From an uncultured Acidobacteriota bacterium (lineage in GTDB: Bacteria; Acidobacteriota; Terriglobia; Terriglobales; Acidobacteriaceae), in the NCBI GenBank assembly GCA_903832055.1, contig CAILAC010000012.1, positions 317,943 to 381,942 on the forward strand: 64,000 nt of DNA, in the 5' to 3' direction. The position numbers and the translations under genes are program-made. The notes under the pieces were generated by a model. It was not told the origin of the DNA, ran no database searches, and worked only from the letters and a program-made list of their open reading frames with translations. Shown here piece by piece: positions 33,547 through 42,560 of the stretch. Positions within the stretch are counted from its first letter, which is position 1. Each line of letters begins with the position of its first letter.

Positions 33547-35241
33547 CTACATTTCCTTTACACCTTCGACAAAGGCGCGCAGCTTGCGGCTGCGGCTCGG
33601 ATGACGCAGCTTGCGCAGCGCCTTGGCTTCAATCTGCCGGATGCGCTCGCGCGTCACCTGGAAGCTCTGTCCAACCTCTTCCAGCGTGTGCTCCGAGCCA
33701 TCTTCCAAGCCGAAGCGCATCTTGATCACGCGCTCTTCACGCGGGGTCAGGGTACGCAGCACCTGCGAAGTGTACTCCTTGAGATTGACGCTGATCACCG
33801 CTTCAGAGGGCGAGACCGCCTGGCGATCTTCAATGAAGTCACCAAGATGCGAATCTTCCTCTTCACCAATCGGCGTTTCGAGGGAGATCGGCTCCTGGGC
33901 AATCTTGAGTACTTTGCGGACCTTGGCGACAGGAATGTCCATACGGCGGGCAATCTCTTCGCTACTGGGCTCGCGACCCAGCTCCTGCACTAGCTGGCGG
34001 CTGGTGCGGATGAGCTTGTTGATCGTCTCAATCATGTGCACCGGGATACGGATGGTCCGGGCCTGATCCGCGATGGCGCGGGTAATGGCCTGACGAATCC
34101 ACCAGGTGGCGTAAGTCGAAAACTTGTAGCCGCGGCGATACTCAAACTTGTCGACCGCCTTCATCAGGCCGATGTTGCCCTCCTGAATGAGGTCGAGGAA
34201 CTGCAGGCCGCGGTTGGTGTACTTTTTGGCGATCGAAACGACGAGGCGCAGGTTGGCTTCAATCAGCTCGCGCTTGGCCTTTTCCGCATCCATGTCGCCC
34301 TGGATCATCTCGCGCTGCGTGCGGCGCAGCTCAACGACGGTGACGCCGGCATCCTGCTCAAGCTTTTCGAGATCAACGTGGCAGTTCTTCTGCTGGCGGC
34401 GATATTCCTTCTTCAGGTCCTCGGATTTTGAGGCGTCATGCTTGGTATCGAGCGACTTGATCTGGCGCTCAAGCGAACGCATGATCTCGACCGTCTTGTT
34501 GACCTTGTCGAGCAGCCGCTTGCGCTCCTGCCCCGTGTACTTGAGCTCGCGAACGACGCGCGAAACCAGCACCTTTTCGCGGGCAATCGACCAGCGGGTC
34601 TTGCGCGCTTCCTTGGCCTTGGTCTTGGCGTTCAGCGTCTCGAGCTTCTCTTCGAGCAGCGTGATCTTTTTGAGATGCGCAACGATCTCATCAATGCGCT
34701 TGACGGTGCCCTTGACGCGGGCCTGTACCACATCTTCGGTCAGCTCTTCCTCGTCAAACGTAACCACTTCCTTGACGTTGCGGACGCCGCGCTTGAGATC
34801 TTCACCGAGGGCCACGATTTCGCGAATCACCACGGGCGAACGCGAGAGGCTCTTGAGCACACGCAGTTGCCCGCGCTCAATGCGCTTGGCGATTTCGACT
34901 TCGCCCTCGCGGGTGAGCAGCGGAACAGTACCCATTTCGCGCAGGTACATGCGGACGGGGTCGTTGGTCTTTTCGAGCGTGCCAGGGGTCAGGTCCAGCT
35001 CGACGTCTTCGCCCTCTTCAAGGTCAAAGTCTTTGTCGCCGCCAAACTTGGGCCCATCGAGCAGGTCAATGCCCTGGGTGCCGATGGTGGTAATCAGGTC
35101 ATCCAGATCGTCGGCATTGTGCATATCGTCGGGCAACATGTCGTTCACGTCACCGTAGGTCAGATAGCCCTTTTCTTTGCCCGAATCGATCAGGTTTGAA
35201 ATATCGTCTTCGAATTTGTCGTCAATAGCCAAGGCGCTCAC
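33547..35241 (-). CDS. rpoD: Primary RNA polymerase sigma factor
   Basis: About 564 residues from the GTG at 35241; a GTG at 35286 and a TTG at 35232 are also possible. AGGAG sits just upstream of this cluster. The N-terminal region 1.1 is short and acidic. Region 1.2 reads [11 protein letters not shown]. Region 2 contains [40 protein letters not shown] and [12 protein letters not shown]. Region 4 contains [18 protein letters not shown] and [21 protein letters not shown] long charged non-conserved region lies between 1.2 and 2.1. It directs housekeeping transcription. Confidence 0.97.
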   Translation of the reverse strand: MSALAIDDKFEDDISNLIDSGKEKGYLTYGDVNDMLPDDMHNADDLDDLITTIGTQGIDLLDGPKFGGDKDFDLEEGEDVELDLTPGTLEKTNDPVRMYLREMGTVPLLTREGEVEIAKRIERGQLRVLKSLSRSPVVIREIVALGEDLKRGVRNVKEVVTFDEEELTEDVVQARVKGTVKRIDEIVAHLKKITLLEEKLETLNAKTKAKEARKTRWSIAREKVLVSRVVRELKYTGQERKRLLDKVNKTVEIMRSLERQIKSLDTKHDASKSEDLKKEYRRQQKNCHVDLEKLEQDAGVTVVELRRTQREMIQGDMDAEKAKRELIEANLRLVVSIAKKYTNRGLQFLDLIQEGNIGLMKAVDKFEYRRGYKFSTYATWWIRQAITRAIADQARTIRIPVHMIETINKLIRTSRQLVQELGREPSSEEIARRMDIPVAKVRKVLKIAQEPISLETPIGEEEDSHLGDFIEDRQAVSPSEAVISVNLKEYTSQVLRTLTPREERVIKMRFGLEDGSEHTLEEVGQSFQVTRERIRQIEAKALRKLRHPSRSRKLRAFVEGVKEM

Positions 35242-35813
35242 ATCTCCTGCGCAAAAAGTCTCGACAGCTTCCGTGTGACGGCGCACCCCTGATTACGGTA
35301 TCGGATGATTGGCTGAATCTCTTCAGCACCCGACTTCCGCACAGGCAAAAGTGCTCCACAACATCGGAGAGCGATGTCCGGTTGAGTTGCTCGGATCGGG
35401 ACATTATGCGCAAAAGGCCTAGTGTGGCCAGCCCCGGAGCCGCAGCTCACCTTTGGGGCAGTCGGACGCATGTCCTTCAGAGAATAGTAGAATACCACAG
35501 CGCACCTCTCGGATTAACAGCACGACCCCTGCCAAAGTCAAGTATTTTCGACGGGCCGGGATTGCCGCTCCGTATCCGCGCGGTCTTGCTCAGTATGTAT
35601 AGATGTAATCCACGGCGTTTTGGTTCCTTGCGGCGTACAGATTTATCCTCCTTCCTCATTTTCGTGTATCGAATTGAACGCTGAGTTCCCTTGGTCTCGA
35701 CGGCCTGATGAACTGGTTTTTGCGATCTGGGAAGTATCGGGGAGCATTCTCGGCAACGACGCTCCCGGATAGTACACTGTCCTCACAAATTCCATAAGCT
35801 GAGGCGGAGGAAA
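35242..35813. other. Intergenic region between divergent rpoD and VWFA genes
   Basis: About 570 bp with no convincing gene. It should contain the rpoD promoter (a candidate is listed separately) and the promoter for the VWFA gene. The part from about 35480 to 35720 is more AT-rich than the flanks. The last ten bases, GCGGAGGAAA, form the RBS of the VWFA gene. Confidence 0.5.
35513..35541 (-). promoter_or_regulatory. Candidate sigma-70 promoter for rpoD
   Basis: On the minus strand TTGACT (35541-35536) is followed after 17 bp by GTTAAT (35518-35513). These match the -35 and -10 consensus at five and four of six positions. It would give a leader of about 270 bases before the rpoD start. Confidence 0.4.
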
Positions 35814-36752
35814 ATGCAGTTAGGGAAGATGGGCGCATCATGGGGAGTGGCGCTGATCATGCTTTTGGCGCTCGCGTCCGAGTCGAACGGATTGGCTGGC
35901 CAAAGCAGCGGCGAATCGGCGAGTCCCGCAAATCCCTCTGTCGCCAGTTCTTGGCCGGAAGTCAATCTCAACGTGCTCGTGACCGACAAGCACGGTGCCC
36001 CGCAGAAGATCGACGAGCGGGCCTTTCAGCTTTTCGAAGACGGCACCGAAAGGCCGCTCCATTTTCCGGATTTGGCGGACTCACGGGTTTCGCTTGCGCT
36101 CATCATCGATTCCTCGGGCTCGATCTACAAGCAGAAGCAGGCGATAGTATCTGCGGTTACAACAATCATCCATGGGCTGCCGCCAGATAGCGAGGTGATG
36201 GCGGTTCTCTTCGCGGCCGATCCCTATATCGACCTTCCTCTCACCCCGGCCTCCAAGGTCGACTTCTCATTTCTGGATCGACTGCAAGCGAATGGCCCCA
36301 CGGCTCTCTGGGATACCGTCTATGCAACAGAGCAACATCTTGTGGCACACGCAAAGTATGCGCGAAGAGCCCTGGTCATCTTCAGTGATGGTGAAGATAA
36401 TGCGTCTCACGTGAAAGAAGGAAATGCCTTTTGGAGTTTGGAGCAGCCTGACGCACCGGTTGTCTATTCGTGCCCCGTTTCCAGGGCAAATATATTGCAA
36501 AGCGAATTAATGGCCGGGCATATAAATTTGAGATTCCTTGCCAAGAGGGGTGGCGGCACCGTTTTCAATCTCGATCCTGACCCGACATCAACTGCCACCC
36601 AAATCGTTACCGATATTCGCAGTCAATACGTATTGCAATTTACCGCAGCAGACCCGGCACGCAATGGAAAGGCGCACAAACTCAGGTTGCATTTCCCGAA
36701 CAAGGACGTTGAGATTTACGGACTTTCGACTTATCACGCTCCCGGAAAATAA
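35814..36752 (+). CDS. Exported VWFA-domain protein of the acidobacterial type
   Basis: 312 residues with a signal peptide (WGVALIMLLALASESNGLAG). The segment VNLNVLVTDKHGAPQKIDERAFQLFEDG, followed by a von Willebrand A domain with the metal-site motif DSSGS (residues 99-103) and later ALVIFSDGEDNASH, matches the VWFA-related family described from acidobacteria (TIGR03436). These proteins are exported and thought to mediate protein contacts; the function is unproven. The family is greatly expanded in the phylum. A strong RBS GGAGG precedes the ATG. Confidence 0.88.
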   Translation: MQLGKMGASWGVALIMLLALASESNGLAGQSSGESASPANPSVASSWPEVNLNVLVTDKHGAPQKIDERAFQLFEDGTERPLHFPDLADSRVSLALIIDSSGSIYKQKQAIVSAVTTIIHGLPPDSEVMAVLFAADPYIDLPLTPASKVDFSFLDRLQANGPTALWDTVYATEQHLVAHAKYARRALVIFSDGEDNASHVKEGNAFWSLEQPDAPVVYSCPVSRANILQSELMAGHINLRFLAKRGGGTVFNLDPDPTSTATQIVTDIRSQYVLQFTAADPARNGKAHKLRLHFPNKDVEIYGLSTYHAPGK

Positions 36753-36802
36753 CGGCCGCCTGCGAGTTAGCTGAGGCCGCTTGTATGAAAAAGTTCAGGT
36801 AC

Positions 36803-37009
36803 TTAACTCCATGGATATGGGCGGCAGACAAAAGATCTTTGCAGTCTTGGTTTATCTGGCTCTACTTCCCAACTCTTGAGCACATGGGCAGTCTCGATCA
36901 TTTCCTCCGCAGTATCCAGACGCTCATGCGCCGGACGGCTTTGCCAGTATCTGTACTCGTCGCCCTTCATCGCATCGACGCTGCTGTATCTGCGGATAGT
37001 CTTGTCCAC
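36803..37009 (-). CDS. Small conserved-looking 68-residue protein
   Basis: GTG start with AAAGGGAC upstream. The product begins MDKTIRRYSSVDAMKGDEYR and continues with WQSRPAHERLDTAEEMIETA, ending PRLQRSFVCRPYPWS. From memory, similar ~68-residue proteins with an EYRYWQSRP..ER motif accompany nucleotidyltransferase genes in several phyla; I could not check this. The upstream ~180 bp on the same strand hold only a short open frame without a nucleotidyltransferase motif, so a partner gene may have decayed. A plus-strand frame across the same DNA is less convincing. Confidence 0.55.
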   Translation of the reverse strand: MDKTIRRYSSVDAMKGDEYRYWQSRPAHERLDTAEEMIETAHVLKSWEVEPDKPRLQRSFVCRPYPWS

Positions 37010-37200
37010 GTCCCTTTGAAGCCCTTGGAATCTCGTTTATCAACGATTTGCCAGACTTGGAGGCGACTTCGTGAGTGCAAGAAATCCTGTCTTCGAACTA
37101 GCTCTGTGAAGTCTTCAAAAATAGGCATGTACGGAAAGGCGATTTGATTCCAAGTGAGCAAAGCGATTGACAAATCGGAAACGCCTTCCAAAATCGGCGC

Positions 37201-37515
37201 TCAGAACCGGGAAGGAAGAATCGGTCCAAGGTCACGGCTTCCGTGCAGAATCGCAACAATTCGTAATGGCTTTGTCTCTGCGTGGTAGACGACGCAATAA
37301 TTTGAGAATTTCGAAATCGTCCAGAATCGTAGTGGCTTCGATGTCCAGTCGGGTCTCCGCTTGCCCAGCATCGGAAATTTCGCTAACCTGCGGCATGCAG
37401 CCAAGATCGCAGATTCAACCCGGTCTGCTGCCCTCGGATCGTGCATTGCAATATAAAGCCAAATTTCGTCGAGATCATCGAGAGCTTTGGGCGTCAATTC
37501 ATAGAGGATGTTCAT
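37201..37515 (-). CDS. ParE/RelE-superfamily toxin
   Basis: 104 residues. The pattern YELTPKALDDLDEIWLYIAM...AADRVESAILAACRRLAKFPMLGKRRPDW, then YCVVYHAETKPLRIVAILHGSRD, is that of a ParE toxin. It follows its antitoxin gene by six bases on the same strand. Target (gyrase or translating mRNA) cannot be read from sequence. Confidence 0.85.
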   Translation of the reverse strand: MNILYELTPKALDDLDEIWLYIAMHDPRAADRVESAILAACRRLAKFPMLGKRRPDWTSKPLRFWTISKFSNYCVVYHAETKPLRIVAILHGSRDLGPILPSRF

Positions 37516-37521
37516 CGAAGG

Positions 37522-37785
37522 CTAGGCGATGGCCCGCTGTCGGTGCCGCTCCTGCAGGATGCGCTTCACCTCGTAGTCGGGGATCAGTTCGCCGCGTTCG
37601 GCTTGCGCGAAGCCCTCTTCTATATGAGCGGCGACCGCTTCTCGATTCGCGGTCATCCATTCGTCCAACTCATGCTGCTCGCGGATGATGGCGAAGGCTT
37701 GATCCAGCACTTCTTCCGGGCTCCTGCCGGTGGCGCAAGCCAATTCTAGAATTTCCTGTTGCTCGGGCTTCAATTCAAAAATCAT
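37522..37785 (-). CDS. Antitoxin partner of the ParE-like toxin
   Basis: 87 residues; CCGGAGACCGC precedes the ATG. The N-terminus FELKPEQQEILELACATGRSPEEVLDQAFA looks like a ribbon-helix-helix or short helical DNA-binding fold. The C-terminal half (EEGFAQAERGELIPDYEVKRIL) is like ParD tails that neutralise the toxin. It is unlike the antitoxin at 28762 in sequence, so the two modules are not a recent duplication. Confidence 0.75.
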   Translation of the reverse strand: MIFELKPEQQEILELACATGRSPEEVLDQAFAIIREQHELDEWMTANREAVAAHIEEGFAQAERGELIPDYEVKRILQERHRQRAIA

Positions 37786-37866
37786 GCGGTCTCCGGAATC
37801 TTGACCCCCAAAAGGTTTGCTTCTGAACGCGAGTGTACCAAAGTAGCGGTCCGACAGTCAGGACGA

Positions 37867-39690
37867 TCACGCGCCGCACTCCAACTCGCGCAGCTTGCGC
37901 TCCAGTTGCAATATCTCCTGCGAAACACGGATGTGCTCCATGGAATTGCGGTCAGCCGCCTGGCCGACAAGCGAACGCTTCTGCGCAATCGTAGCCCGCA
38001 GCGTCTGAATCTCAAGATCCTTCACGATTTCCATGTCCTGCTCGTGGCTCCGCGTACTTTCGCCCGCCTCCAGAAACACCTTCCGCAGCAACACGCGCTG
38101 CTCTTCTGTGTCGCCCGTGGCCTCAATGTCCTGGCCTTGCTGGCGCACGACAAGCTGCTCAAAAAGACCCACCGGCAAGTTAGGCAATACCTGCTGCTGC
38201 CAGTCAGAGCGGGTGGCGGTGCGCATCTTCTCGTCAAATTCGCGTAGATTGCTGTGCAGTTCCTGATATTCGCCGGGAGATTTCTGGTCGTTGCAGGCCG
38301 CTTCGATGAAAAATCGTTCAAAAGCCATGATCCCGACCTCGGCGCGCACCTCGACGTGGTCCTGCCGCTTCAGCGCCGCCTGCCGCAGCTCCTCGCGCAG
38401 CACCGCCGAATCAATCCCCAGCTTTTGCGCCGCGTCATGGGCAAACTGATCCCGCTCCAGCTTTTGCGGGATACGCCGAATGTGCGGCAGCAGGTAGTTC
38501 ATGGCCTTGATCTTGGCGTCCGAACTGGCCCCCGGAAAGCTCTGCCGCGCTCGCTCAATCAGATAATCCGACTGCCGCCGCGCCCCGCGAATCGCCGCTG
38601 CATACGCCTCGACGCCCCGCTCGCGAATGAAGCGGTCAGGGTCGAGCCCGCCGTCGAGGGTGACAACCTTGATGGTGAATCCCTCTTCTGTCAGCAGCGC
38701 GATGGATTTTTCCGCAGCATTGGCCCCAGCTGTGTCGGGGTCAAAGTTAACCACCACATTGGTCGTCTGACGCCGCAACAGAGCTACCTGCATTTCAGTG
38801 AACGCAGTGCCGCTCGTGGCGATCACGTTTTGAATGCCCCGCATATACACCGAGATGCAGTCCATCTGGCCCTCCACCAGCAGCGCAAAATCCATCTGGC
38901 GCATCGCGGCTTTGGCCTTGTCCAGATTGAAGAGCACCTGGCCCTTGGAATACAGCGGCGTTTCCGGCGAATTGATGTACTTCGGCCCGGCCTTGTCACC
39001 GGTATCCAAAGTACGCGCGGTAAAGGCGATCACCTTGCCCGACTCATTCAAAATTGGAAACATCACGCGCTTGCGAAAGCGGTCGTAGAGGCGACCAGGA
39101 ACAGCATTGCCCTGCTGGTCCTCTGAATCCTTTGAGCTGAAGAGGCCCGAGGCGCGCAGTGTTTCAGCGTCGGCCAGAGGAGCCAGCTTGTCGCGCAGGC
39201 CATTGAAGTTATCCGGAGCGTAACCAATGCGAAAAGTCCGAATTGCCTCAGGGGTCACGCCGCGGCCCGCAAGGTACTCGCGCGCCAATGCGCCCTCAGG
39301 CGAGGTGAGCTGTTGCTGAAACCACGCCGCAGCGGCTTCGTGCAGGTCAATCAGCTTGCGCCGTACCCCCGCTTCCGCAGCTTCCTCAGGCGAGTTGTAC
39401 TCGCGCTTGGGCAGCGGGATGCCGCATTTCTGCGCGACCGAGCGCACCGCCTCAGGGAAGGTGAGATTCTCTATCTTGCTGACAAAGCTGAAGATATCTC
39501 CCGACTGCCCGCAGCCAAAGCAGTGGTAGAACTGGCGCCCGGCGTGCACCGAAAAAGAGGGGGACTTCTCCTTGTGGAACGGGCACAGGCCGGAGTAGTT
39601 CTGCGCCCCTGCCTTGCGCAGGCGAATGTAGGTGCCAATCACCTTGACGATGTCGGCCTGCTGCTTGACGGTTTGTGCGAAGTCGGCCAT
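37867..39690 (-). CDS. dnaG: DNA primase
   Basis: 607 residues from the ATG at 39690. The CHC2-type zinc finger is present: YSGLCPFHKEKSPSFSV and YHCFGCGQSGDIFSFV. The catalytic core follows, with EYLAGRGVTPEAIRTFRIGY. The Toprim domain contains LVEGQMDCISVYMRGIQNV (metal Glu) and VVVNFDPDTAGANAAEKS. The C-terminal ~180 residues form the DnaB-binding domain. It makes RNA primers for replication. It is separated from rpoD by about 2.6 kb of accessory genes. Confidence 0.96.
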   Translation of the reverse strand: MADFAQTVKQQADIVKVIGTYIRLRKAGAQNYSGLCPFHKEKSPSFSVHAGRQFYHCFGCGQSGDIFSFVSKIENLTFPEAVRSVAQKCGIPLPKREYNSPEEAAEAGVRRKLIDLHEAAAAWFQQQLTSPEGALAREYLAGRGVTPEAIRTFRIGYAPDNFNGLRDKLAPLADAETLRASGLFSSKDSEDQQGNAVPGRLYDRFRKRVMFPILNESGKVIAFTARTLDTGDKAGPKYINSPETPLYSKGQVLFNLDKAKAAMRQMDFALLVEGQMDCISVYMRGIQNVIATSGTAFTEMQVALLRRQTTNVVVNFDPDTAGANAAEKSIALLTEEGFTIKVVTLDGGLDPDRFIRERGVEAYAAAIRGARRQSDYLIERARQSFPGASSDAKIKAMNYLLPHIRRIPQKLERDQFAHDAAQKLGIDSAVLREELRQAALKRQDHVEVRAEVGIMAFERFFIEAACNDQKSPGEYQELHSNLREFDEKMRTATRSDWQQQVLPNLPVGLFEQLVVRQQGQDIEATGDTEEQRVLLRKVFLEAGESTRSHEQDMEIVKDLEIQTLRATIAQKRSLVGQAADRNSMEHIRVSQEILQLERKLRELECGA

Positions 39691-39836
39691 GTCGAGCAAT
39701 ATCGGACGCGCGCTGACAGCAACGGCATGTCGGCGGCTCTGTCTTCAGCATAGACGCATCCATTCATCCATTGGGACGCAGTGAACGATTCCCCGGGCCG
39801 TCGGGTTATGCTCGGAAGCAGGATTGTGAGACAACG

Positions 39837-39862
39837 GGATGAATAGACCGGATGAATAGATC
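39837..39862 (+). repeat. 13-bp tandem repeat covering the EamA start codon
   Basis: The units ggatgaatagacc and ggatgaatagatc stand back to back and differ at one base. The predicted start codon ATG (39852) lies in the second copy; the first copy holds an in-register ATG followed directly by a TAG stop codon. Confidence 0.7.
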
Positions 39863-40784
39863 GGTTTCACATTTGGGCGCGATCGGGTTTGCGCTGGCGG
39901 GCTTTACCTTCTGGGTGCTCGCCGACACCTGCATCAAGCTTGTAGGGCAATCGGGCCTGCCGGCGTATGAAATGGTGGCGTTCCTCGGCATGTTCATGGC
40001 CATCTGCCTCGCCGTCTACGCCGTCGCGCGCGGGCAGGCGCGGGTGCTGATGCCGCACCGGCTAGACCGGCAACTGGCGCGCGCCTGCCTCGACATGGCG
40101 AACAACGTCTGCGTCGTCGTCGCGTTGCGCCACCTTTCGCTGACCATGTTCTACATCATGATTTTTACTGCGCCGATGACGATTTCGCTGCTGTCGGCGT
40201 TCTTCCTCGGCGAGAGCCTGCCATGGAAGAGGGCGCTGGCGATTGCCACAGGCTTTGCGGGAGTGGTGCTCGCGGTGAATCCCTTTGGCAGTGCGCGCGA
40301 AGGGGACTGGATTGGCTACAGCGCCTGCCTGGTGTGCGTCGCCTGTTTCAGCGTGAACATGGTCTGGTCGCGCGTGCTCACCCGCACCGAGCAGCCGGAG
40401 AGCCTGGCCTTCTTCTCCGGCCTGGTGACCTCGGCCATGGGCTTCCTGTGGATGCTGGTGGCCGGGGCAGGTCGTTTCGGCGGGCAAGTCAGTGGAACCG
40501 GAACGACAGGCCTGACCCCACCGCTGCTGCTGGGTCTATTTGGCATGGGCATGTTCTGCGCGCTCGGGACGCTCTGCTTTTACATCGCGGTCAAGCACAC
40601 CTCGGCAGCTAACGTTTCGCAGTATCACTACACCCAGCTGATTACCGGCACACTTGTCACCTACCTGGTGTGGCACACCCAGCCCGGCATCTTCGTCCTG
40701 CTCGGGGGCGCACTCATCTTCGGCTCAGGCCTCTACATCGCCCTCGGCGCCCGCGAAGTCGTCCCGCTGACCGAGGGAAGTTGA
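39852..40784 (+). CDS. EamA/DMT-superfamily transporter
   Basis: 310 residues with about ten hydrophobic helices in two repeats of five. The first repeat ends with FYIMIFTAPMTISLLSAFFLGESL, and the second with YHYTQLITGTLVTYLVW, the positions where EamA domains have their conserved Pro/Glu-type motifs. The family exports amino acids, nucleotide-sugar precursors or other metabolites. The substrate cannot be predicted. The start lies inside a 13-bp tandem repeat. Confidence 0.88.
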   Translation: MNRSVSHLGAIGFALAGFTFWVLADTCIKLVGQSGLPAYEMVAFLGMFMAICLAVYAVARGQARVLMPHRLDRQLARACLDMANNVCVVVALRHLSLTMFYIMIFTAPMTISLLSAFFLGESLPWKRALAIATGFAGVVLAVNPFGSAREGDWIGYSACLVCVACFSVNMVWSRVLTRTEQPESLAFFSGLVTSAMGFLWMLVAGAGRFGGQVSGTGTTGLTPPLLLGLFGMGMFCALGTLCFYIAVKHTSAANVSQYHYTQLITGTLVTYLVWHTQPGIFVLLGGALIFGSGLYIALGAREVVPLTEGS

Positions 40785-40865
40785 GAAGCGGTGAGGAGAG
40801 GCGTACCTTGTTGACAGAATTCAAGCGATGTAGCATTGCAACAGGGCAAAGGGGATGATTCTTTG

Positions 40866-41075
40866 ATGAGCGAAATTATCTTTGAAGTGCGTGAGGACGA
40901 GGCAGACGGCGGCTACTGCGCCAATGCCCTGGGCTTCGGCATCCACACCCAGGGAGATACTCTCGAAGAGCTGCGCACAATGGTCAAGGACGCAGTGCAG
41001 TGCTATTTCGATGAGTCTATGGAAGCCCCCAAGGTCATCAGGCTCCATTTTGTGCGCGACGAAGTTCTGGCCTGA
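40866..41075 (+). CDS. hicB: HicB-family antitoxin
   Basis: 69 residues from the ATG at 40866. It shows the HicB fold start IIFEVREDEADGGYCANALGFGIHTQGDTLEEL and the helix VKDAVQCYF. It is the short form without a separate DNA-binding domain. Its stop overlaps the ATG of hicA by one base (TGATG). A TTGACA box lies at about 40812, but the -10 spacing is poor. Confidence 0.85.
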   Translation: MSEIIFEVREDEADGGYCANALGFGIHTQGDTLEELRTMVKDAVQCYFDESMEAPKVIRLHFVRDEVLA

Positions 41076-41317
41076 TGAGGTTGCCTCGCGATATTGACGG
41101 GCCACAGTTGGCAAAAGCGCTTGCTGTTTTGGGCTACGAGACTACCCGGCAAAAAGGTTCACATGTGCGCCTCACCACCGAGCGCGATGGGCAAAACCAC
41201 GAAGTCATTCCATGGCACCATCCAATCAAGACTGGAACTCTGGCTGCAATTCTCAAGCGCATCGCTTTGCACCATGGGCTGACTATAGAGACCCATTTAA
41301 AAATGCTAAACCTGTAA
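41075..41317 (+). CDS. hicA: HicA-family mRNA interferase toxin
   Basis: 80 residues. LAKALAVLGYETTRQKGSHVRLTT contains the catalytic His of the double-stranded-RNA-binding-like fold. IPWHHPIKTGTLAAILKRIALHHGL completes the HicA signature. It cleaves mRNA when freed from HicB. Intact in length. Confidence 0.9.
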   Translation: MRLPRDIDGPQLAKALAVLGYETTRQKGSHVRLTTERDGQNHEVIPWHHPIKTGTLAAILKRIALHHGLTIETHLKMLNL

Positions 41318-41381
41318 GAGACCTGCAACCCGCAAAAGCATTTCAACCAAGGTCTGATAATCGGCTATCTCTGCCTACGGC

Positions 41382-42515
41382 TTATCGGGGTGCAGCCGAC
41401 GACATCAGCTCCACGAACATCTTCTGAAACTTCGGCAAGTCCAAATCCAGTTGCGCATGCACTTTTTTGAGCTCAGTCGCCGGTCGCAGCTGGTCGGTCC
41501 AGGTCAGCGTATTGCCGTAGCTCGGGCCGTGGCTCAGGTCAACGTCCATGGGCACCTGTTTTTCGCGGGTAATCAGCGTCGGGTCGAGCCAGGCGCAGGC
41601 GGCGAGTTCATCCCACAGGTAGTAGCGTTCCTGGGAATACTGGGCGACATACTGCGCCGCGTAGTTGGTCGGCACCTTGGCTGCGGCGGTGATCTGGTCG
41701 AGCATCGGCTGGGTAAACATCGCTTTGATTGAGACATCCACGGTCGTTACATCGATGCGCGGCCAGGCAGCGCGGAGCGCGATGTGCGCAGCCTCGGGGT
41801 CAAACCAGAAATTGAACTCGTGGCGAGGGCTTTCGGCGAACTCCGGGTCGGTGGTCTCGGGATTGAGGCTGCCGCCCATGACCACCAGCCCCTGCGTGAG
41901 GGCGGCAAAATCAGGGTCGATGCTGACCGCGAGGGCGATGTTGGTCAACGGACCGGCAGCATAGACCGTCACCTGATGCGGGTGCGCGTGCACCTGGCGA
42001 ATGAGAAAGTGCACCGCATCTTCTTCAATGGCTTTGCTGGTCGGCGCGCCCTCCGGCATTGGGGGGATTTCGTACGGTCCGTGGGTCTTCTGGTAGATCA
42101 CTGAAGCTTTCCCCGCCGGGCCTCGCTCTGGCTGACCAGTTGCGGTGAGATTTGTCGGACCGCCACCCCACGCACCCAGCCAGCTCACGTTGCCCGAGAG
42201 CTGTGCGTCGATCGCCGTCTCTTGCTGGGTGCGGACGAGAGGAAAGACAGCTCCCTGGGCAACCGGAACATCGCTCCGATGCAGCAGCTCAAGCATCCGC
42301 AGGGTGTGCTGCGTCTCTTCGTCGCGCCAGGCATTGCCGGTAACCATGGTGATGCCCAGCACCTGCACGTTGGGCGCCTGCAGCAGGACGATCATGGCCA
42401 TCTGGTTCGAGCCGCCGGGGCCGGAGCCATCCTGATCGATGAGTACCAGGCGCTTCTGTGCCGTTGCAGAGATGGCCAGTACGAGAGCTAAAAATGCTGG
42501 AAAAATCGAGCGCAT
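41382..42515 (-). CDS. Exported nucleoside hydrolase-like protein with altered metal motif
   Basis: 377 residues with a signal peptide (MRSIFPAFLALVLAISATAQ). Family features are GPLTNIALAV, VVMGGSLN, HEFNFWFDPEAAHIAL and WDELAACAWLDP, as in inosine/uridine hydrolases. The N-terminal calcium motif, normally DTDxGxDDA, reads VLIDQDGSGPGGSNQMAMI. The first two Asp survive (27 and 29), but the DD pair is replaced by Ser-Asn with extra glycines. It may hydrolyse ribosides with a changed metal site, or bind without catalysis. Export is less common in the family than a cytosolic location. Confidence 0.85.
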   Translation of the reverse strand: MRSIFPAFLALVLAISATAQKRLVLIDQDGSGPGGSNQMAMIVLLQAPNVQVLGITMVTGNAWRDEETQHTLRMLELLHRSDVPVAQGAVFPLVRTQQETAIDAQLSGNVSWLGAWGGGPTNLTATGQPERGPAGKASVIYQKTHGPYEIPPMPEGAPTSKAIEEDAVHFLIRQVHAHPHQVTVYAAGPLTNIALAVSIDPDFAALTQGLVVMGGSLNPETTDPEFAESPRHEFNFWFDPEAAHIALRAAWPRIDVTTVDVSIKAMFTQPMLDQITAAAKVPTNYAAQYVAQYSQERYYLWDELAACAWLDPTLITREKQVPMDVDLSHGPSYGNTLTWTDQLRPATELKKVHAQLDLDLPKFQKMFVELMSSAAPR

Positions 42516-42560
42516 GGCGGGTATTGTCGCATAGACCCGGGCACTGCGAGTGCGGATTTC

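Noticed and set aside
34187..35158. 323-codon Ser/Arg-rich frame on the plus strand
   Set aside because: Antisense to rpoD; low-complexity Ser-rich translation is a codon-usage artefact.
36785..37147. 120-codon plus-strand frame
   Set aside because: The minus-strand 68-residue gene over the same DNA has a more protein-like sequence; this frame looks like its antisense plus AT-rich DNA.
38254..39126. 290-codon open frame on the plus strand
   Set aside because: Antisense to dnaG with no domain or RBS.
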